Shown one piece after another: positions 6,745 through 9,100 of a DNA stretch of 9,100 nt (position 1 is the stretch's first letter; each line of letters begins with the position of its first letter). The stretch is from Porticoccaceae bacterium. GTDB taxonomy: Bacteria > Pseudomonadota > Gammaproteobacteria > Pseudomonadales > Porticoccaceae. The stretch is taken from assembly GCA_030590275.1 (NCBI GenBank), contig JAUUYV010000040.1, positions 1-9,100 of the forward strand. The letters run 5' to 3'. The notes under the pieces are model-generated. The model saw nothing but the letters and a program-made list of their open reading frames with translations. It was not told where the DNA came from and did not search any database. Both the position numbers and the translations under genes were made by a program.

Positions 6745-6782
6745 ATATCCCCGTAAGTACAAATTGCGGGGATATTTTTATT
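6745..6782 (+). terminator. Intrinsic terminator/attenuator between pmoC and pmoA
   Basis: ATATCCCCG (6745-6753) and CGGGGATAT (6767-6775) are exact complements forming a 9-bp stem with five consecutive G-C pairs, a 13-base loop, and an immediate T-rich tail (TTTTATTTTA from 6776). This is a textbook rho-independent terminator, 41 bp after the pmoC stop. Its position inside the operon suggests partial termination, making pmoC message more abundant than pmoAB, or a separate promoter for pmoAB downstream. A 3'-end stabilising hairpin after processing is an alternative. Confidence 0.8.
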
Positions 6783-6877
6783 TTAATAATAGTATTTAGT
6801 TGTAGTTGCGTGTAGATTCAGCGCGCACAGACTCTCTTATGATTTTCCAAAATTTTTGCACAGGGTGAGGTATTACT

Positions 6878-7684
6878 ATGAGCGATTCGCAGGTACTGAG
6901 CGAGGAGCAGGCAGCGCAGGCAGCTGTTGAGAAAGGTTACGCGCTTGATCTGGCCTCATTAGACAATCCAAAGGCTATGAAACTATACCGTCGTTTCGAC
7001 GGAGTTATCATTTTGGTGTTGTTTGCCTTTATTACCTTAGGGGTGCAAATTCAGTACACCCTCACCGCGGGAGACTGGGACTACTGGGCCGATTGGCGCG
7101 ACCGCCGTTGGTGGCCCCTGGTTTCACCGAATACGCTTCTAGTGCTGTGTGGGGCCTTTACGTATGGGATCTGGGTGAGGCTGCGCCTGCCGATAATAGC
7201 TACCGCCGTTACCATACTCCTGGTTCTGGTGGGATGGATAAGTCGCTATTTGAATTTTTATGAATTCACCTTTTTCCCCATGTCGTTTACTTTTCCCTCA
7301 ACCTATATAGGGGTGGGGATAATTCTCGATTGCGTTCTGGTGATAACGCGGAGTTTGGTTGTAACCGCTGTTGTTGGTGCCTATCTGTTTTCTTTCCTGG
7401 TGTGGCCGCTAAATTGGCCGGTATTCGCAGCTACCAAAGTGCCGGTAGAGTATAACGGTATGTTGATGTCGGTCGCTGATGTCATGGGCTTTGAGTATAT
7501 TCGCACCACGACACCCGAGTATTTGAGGATTATTGAGGAGTCGACACTGCGTAACCTTGGGGGCTCGGTTACCCCCTTAACGGCGGTTTTCTCTGGTGTT
7601 GTGGGTATTGTTGTATACAGTCTTTTTCTTGGCCTGGGGGCTGCGATTAACCGCCTGGATATCTACGCGCGGCGTATTATTTGA
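6878..7684 (+). CDS. pmoA: Copper membrane monooxygenase subunit A (divergent PmoA-like)
   Basis: A 268-residue polytopic membrane protein, second subunit of the CuMMO. Family landmarks are clear: GDWDYW (65-70; GDWDFW in typical PmoA and AmoA), ADWRDRRWWP (71-80), RYLNFYEFTFFP (123-134), NWPVFAATKVPVEYNGMLM (179-197) and RTTTPEYLRIIEESTLR (209-225). The N-terminus is about 19 residues longer than in Bath PmoA. Odd points: Bath His38 and His40 correspond to Gln57 and Gln59, Met42 to Thr61, and Glu100 to Gly119, while Asp47 and Asp49 are kept (Asp66, Asp68). The usual FGKDVAP and AFFSAF segments near the C-terminus are replaced by LGGSVTP and AVFSGV. It therefore belongs to a divergent branch, probably of hydrocarbon-oxidising type rather than methanotroph PmoA or AmoA. 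GGTGAGG, 7 bases before the ATG, is a strong ribosome site. Confidence 0.93.
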   Translation: MSDSQVLSEEQAAQAAVEKGYALDLASLDNPKAMKLYRRFDGVIILVLFAFITLGVQIQYTLTAGDWDYWADWRDRRWWPLVSPNTLLVLCGAFTYGIWVRLRLPIIATAVTILLVLVGWISRYLNFYEFTFFPMSFTFPSTYIGVGIILDCVLVITRSLVVTAVVGAYLFSFLVWPLNWPVFAATKVPVEYNGMLMSVADVMGFEYIRTTTPEYLRIIEESTLRNLGGSVTPLTAVFSGVVGIVVYSLFLGLGAAINRLDIYARRII

Positions 7685-7745
7685 TTGTGTTTTTAGACTA
7701 ACTATAGATTAACTATGTCTTTGATTGAGTGGGTGACAGAATAAA

Positions 7746-8984
7746 ATGAATAGCAAGCGAATTGTCGGCGGTCTTTTTTCCTTGATGGTGCTGGTGATGC
7801 TATCGAACGATGTATTGGCGCATGGAGAGCGTGCTCAGTTGGCTAGCATGCGGATGAGGACCTTGCACTGGTTTGATACGGTAGTTTCGCCCACCCACGT
7901 TAAGGTGGGTGACACGGTGACTGTTACGGGTAAATTTATTCCCTCAAAACATTGGCCACACCAGCTGCCGGGTGTAGATGGTACGGTCTATCTTAACGTT
8001 GGCGTGCCTGGGCCTACCTTTCTTAAGAAGCACGCTGAGATCAACGGTGTGCCGATGATGCGCTCGACTTCTTTGGAGCAGGGTAAGGTTTACGACTATA
8101 AAGTTGTGTTGCGTGCTCGAATACCGGGACGTTACCATGTTCACCCCTTAATCAATGTGGAAGCTGCAGGGCCGGTGGTAGGTAAAGGTACGTGGCTCGA
8201 AGTTGATGCAGTAGAGGGTGCAGGTCGCTTCGTCAATGAAATTACTACTTTGCCGGGTGACGTCATAGACCTCGAGGTCGTTGGTCTTGGTAATGTTTAT
8301 TTCTGGCATGTGCTCTGGATTGTTATAGGTATCGCTTATTTGTTGTTTTGGTTGGTTCGGAAAGAGGGCTTTATTCCGCGCTTCATTCGTGTTCGTTCTC
8401 TGGGAACTGAGGCTAGCGATCTAATAACAACAAGGGATTTCGTGGTATCCAGTATTTTTCTTGTAGTGACGCTCGCGCTAATTTTGACCGGTTACCTATG
8501 GGCTGAACATAAGTATCCTGTGACCATTCCTCTGCAGACCGGGAAAATAGAAGTGGAGGCTGAAGCGCCAGCTAAAGGCGGTCTGGAGATTGAGGTCGAG
8601 CACGCAACCTATGAGTTGGGTGGCAGAAACTTAACGATGCGTACGATCATGACCAATAACGGTACTAGCCCAATCAGGGTTGGGGAGTTTATTACGGCCA
8701 ATATCCGTTTTATGAATGATTTTGGCGTTGAAGCCGGAAAACTTTCTGAAGGCGAAGAGATGGTATCTAAAGATGGACTGCAGGTGTCCGTCGATGTGAT
8801 TCAGCCTGGGCAGTCTGTCCCGGTAGAATTGCTGGCCTCCGATGCTTTATGGGAGACCTACAGAATGACCGGCATGATCCATGACCCGGATAGCTGGTTT
8901 GCTGGAATGGTCTTTTATTATGACGAAGATGGTAATCGCTATTACCAGGAAATCGGTGGGCCAGTATTGCCACGCTTTTTTTAA
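7746..8984 (+). CDS. pmoB: Copper membrane monooxygenase subunit B (PmoB family)
   Basis: A 412-residue subunit, nearly the length of Bath PmoB (414). A signal peptide (1-25, ending VLA) leaves mature His26, equivalent to Bath His33 whose amino terminus binds copper. HVH at 131-133 supplies His131 and His133, matching Bath His137 and His139, so the Cu(B) site is complete. His41 matches Bath His48, but the bis-His partner His72 is replaced by Ile65, as happens in other family members. The layout is an N-terminal cupredoxin domain (26-155), two membrane spans (about 185-204 and 232-252), then a C-terminal cupredoxin domain (about 265-410) with TNNGTSPIRVGEF and HDPDSWFAG. Most of the protein is periplasmic. 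It follows pmoA after 61 bp; the ribosome site is weak (GGGTGACAG). It should assemble with the C and A subunits in a trimer of trimers. Confidence 0.95.
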   Translation: MNSKRIVGGLFSLMVLVMLSNDVLAHGERAQLASMRMRTLHWFDTVVSPTHVKVGDTVTVTGKFIPSKHWPHQLPGVDGTVYLNVGVPGPTFLKKHAEINGVPMMRSTSLEQGKVYDYKVVLRARIPGRYHVHPLINVEAAGPVVGKGTWLEVDAVEGAGRFVNEITTLPGDVIDLEVVGLGNVYFWHVLWIVIGIAYLLFWLVRKEGFIPRFIRVRSLGTEASDLITTRDFVVSSIFLVVTLALILTGYLWAEHKYPVTIPLQTGKIEVEAEAPAKGGLEIEVEHATYELGGRNLTMRTIMTNNGTSPIRVGEFITANIRFMNDFGVEAGKLSEGEEMVSKDGLQVSVDVIQPGQSVPVELLASDALWETYRMTGMIHDPDSWFAGMVFYYDEDGNRYYQEIGGPVLPRFF

Positions 8985-9005
8985 TCTAACCGGAAATAGT
9001 ATTGA

Positions 9006-9100
9006 ATGAAGCCATTAAGCGTAGTGCGGTGCTTGTATGTGAGTCTGGTTGTTTTTAGTTCAAGCGTGTTGGGTCATGGCGGCGTTTCTATGGACGACGA
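9006..9100 (+). CDS. Start of a secreted protein downstream of pmoB, cut by window edge
   Basis: An ATG 21 bp after the pmoB stop opens a frame that runs off the window, giving about 31 visible residues. They form a signal peptide: MKPLSVVRCLYVSLVVF, a short polar stretch, then VLG just before HGGVSMDD. Cleavage after Gly would leave an N-terminal histidine, as in PmoB and other copper proteins that use the terminal amine and His to hold copper. The position suits PmoD or another small periplasmic copper-handling protein of CuMMO operons. The HGG start also resembles a group of short secreted HGG(V)xxDD proteins I recall only vaguely from gammaproteobacteria. The ribosome site is poor (CGGAAA at 8991-8996). 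Too little is visible to name the family. Confidence 0.65.
   Translation, partial: MKPLSVVRCLYVSLVVFSSSVLGHGGVSMDD

Noticed and set aside
5888..8984. Assignment as ammonia monooxygenase (amoCAB) or canonical methane monooxygenase.
   Set aside because: PmoA lacks the FGKDVAP/AFFSAF-type C-terminal segment and several residues shared by PmoA and AmoA, and no hydroxylamine or methanol oxidation genes are in view. Substrate left open.

Overview
The window reads like a bacterial chromosome, most likely from a gammaproteobacterium and plausibly a marine or alkane-using one. This rests on gene content and style only: AraC/OruR-type regulator, several SDRs, CobW GTPase, moderate GC, Shine-Dalgarno starts. 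No rRNA or other taxonomic marker is present, so the assignment is an inference. There are nine protein-coding genes inside or entering the window; the first and last are cut by the window edges. No tRNA, rRNA, CRISPR array, insertion sequence or transposase is visible.

Left part (1-3224, + strand): the C-terminal two thirds of a CobW-type G3E GTPase; a 17-bp tandem repeat that begins inside its last codons and fills the following gap; two tandem, closely related short-chain dehydrogenases (about 76% identical by hand count); then a stand-alone ParA-type ATPase with no ParB partner in view.

Middle (3353-5348, - strand): a third, more distant short-chain dehydrogenase preceded on the same strand by an AraC-family regulator. 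The regulator is divergent from the right-hand operon across a 539-bp gene-free region holding palindromes, a direct repeat and a perfect TATAAT hexamer.

Right part (5888-9100, + strand): the highlight, a complete copper membrane monooxygenase (CuMMO) subunit set in the order C-A-B, followed by the start of a fourth secreted protein. Cu(B) ligands in PmoB and Cu(C) and Cu(D) ligands in PmoC are all present at the spacing of the Methylococcus capsulatus (Bath) enzyme. By contrast, three PmoA residues once proposed to hold a tricopper cluster are replaced (His38 to Gln, Met42 to Thr, Glu100 to Gly). A strong intrinsic terminator lies between the C and A genes.

How it may fit together (inference): the CuMMO hydroxylates a small hydrocarbon, the nearby SDRs oxidise the resulting alcohol or a later intermediate, and the AraC protein switches the divergent operon on in response to substrate or product. 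The PmoA sequence is neither typical methanotroph PmoA nor AmoA, so a short-chain alkane or alkene is a better guess than methane or ammonia, but the sequence alone does not settle the substrate.
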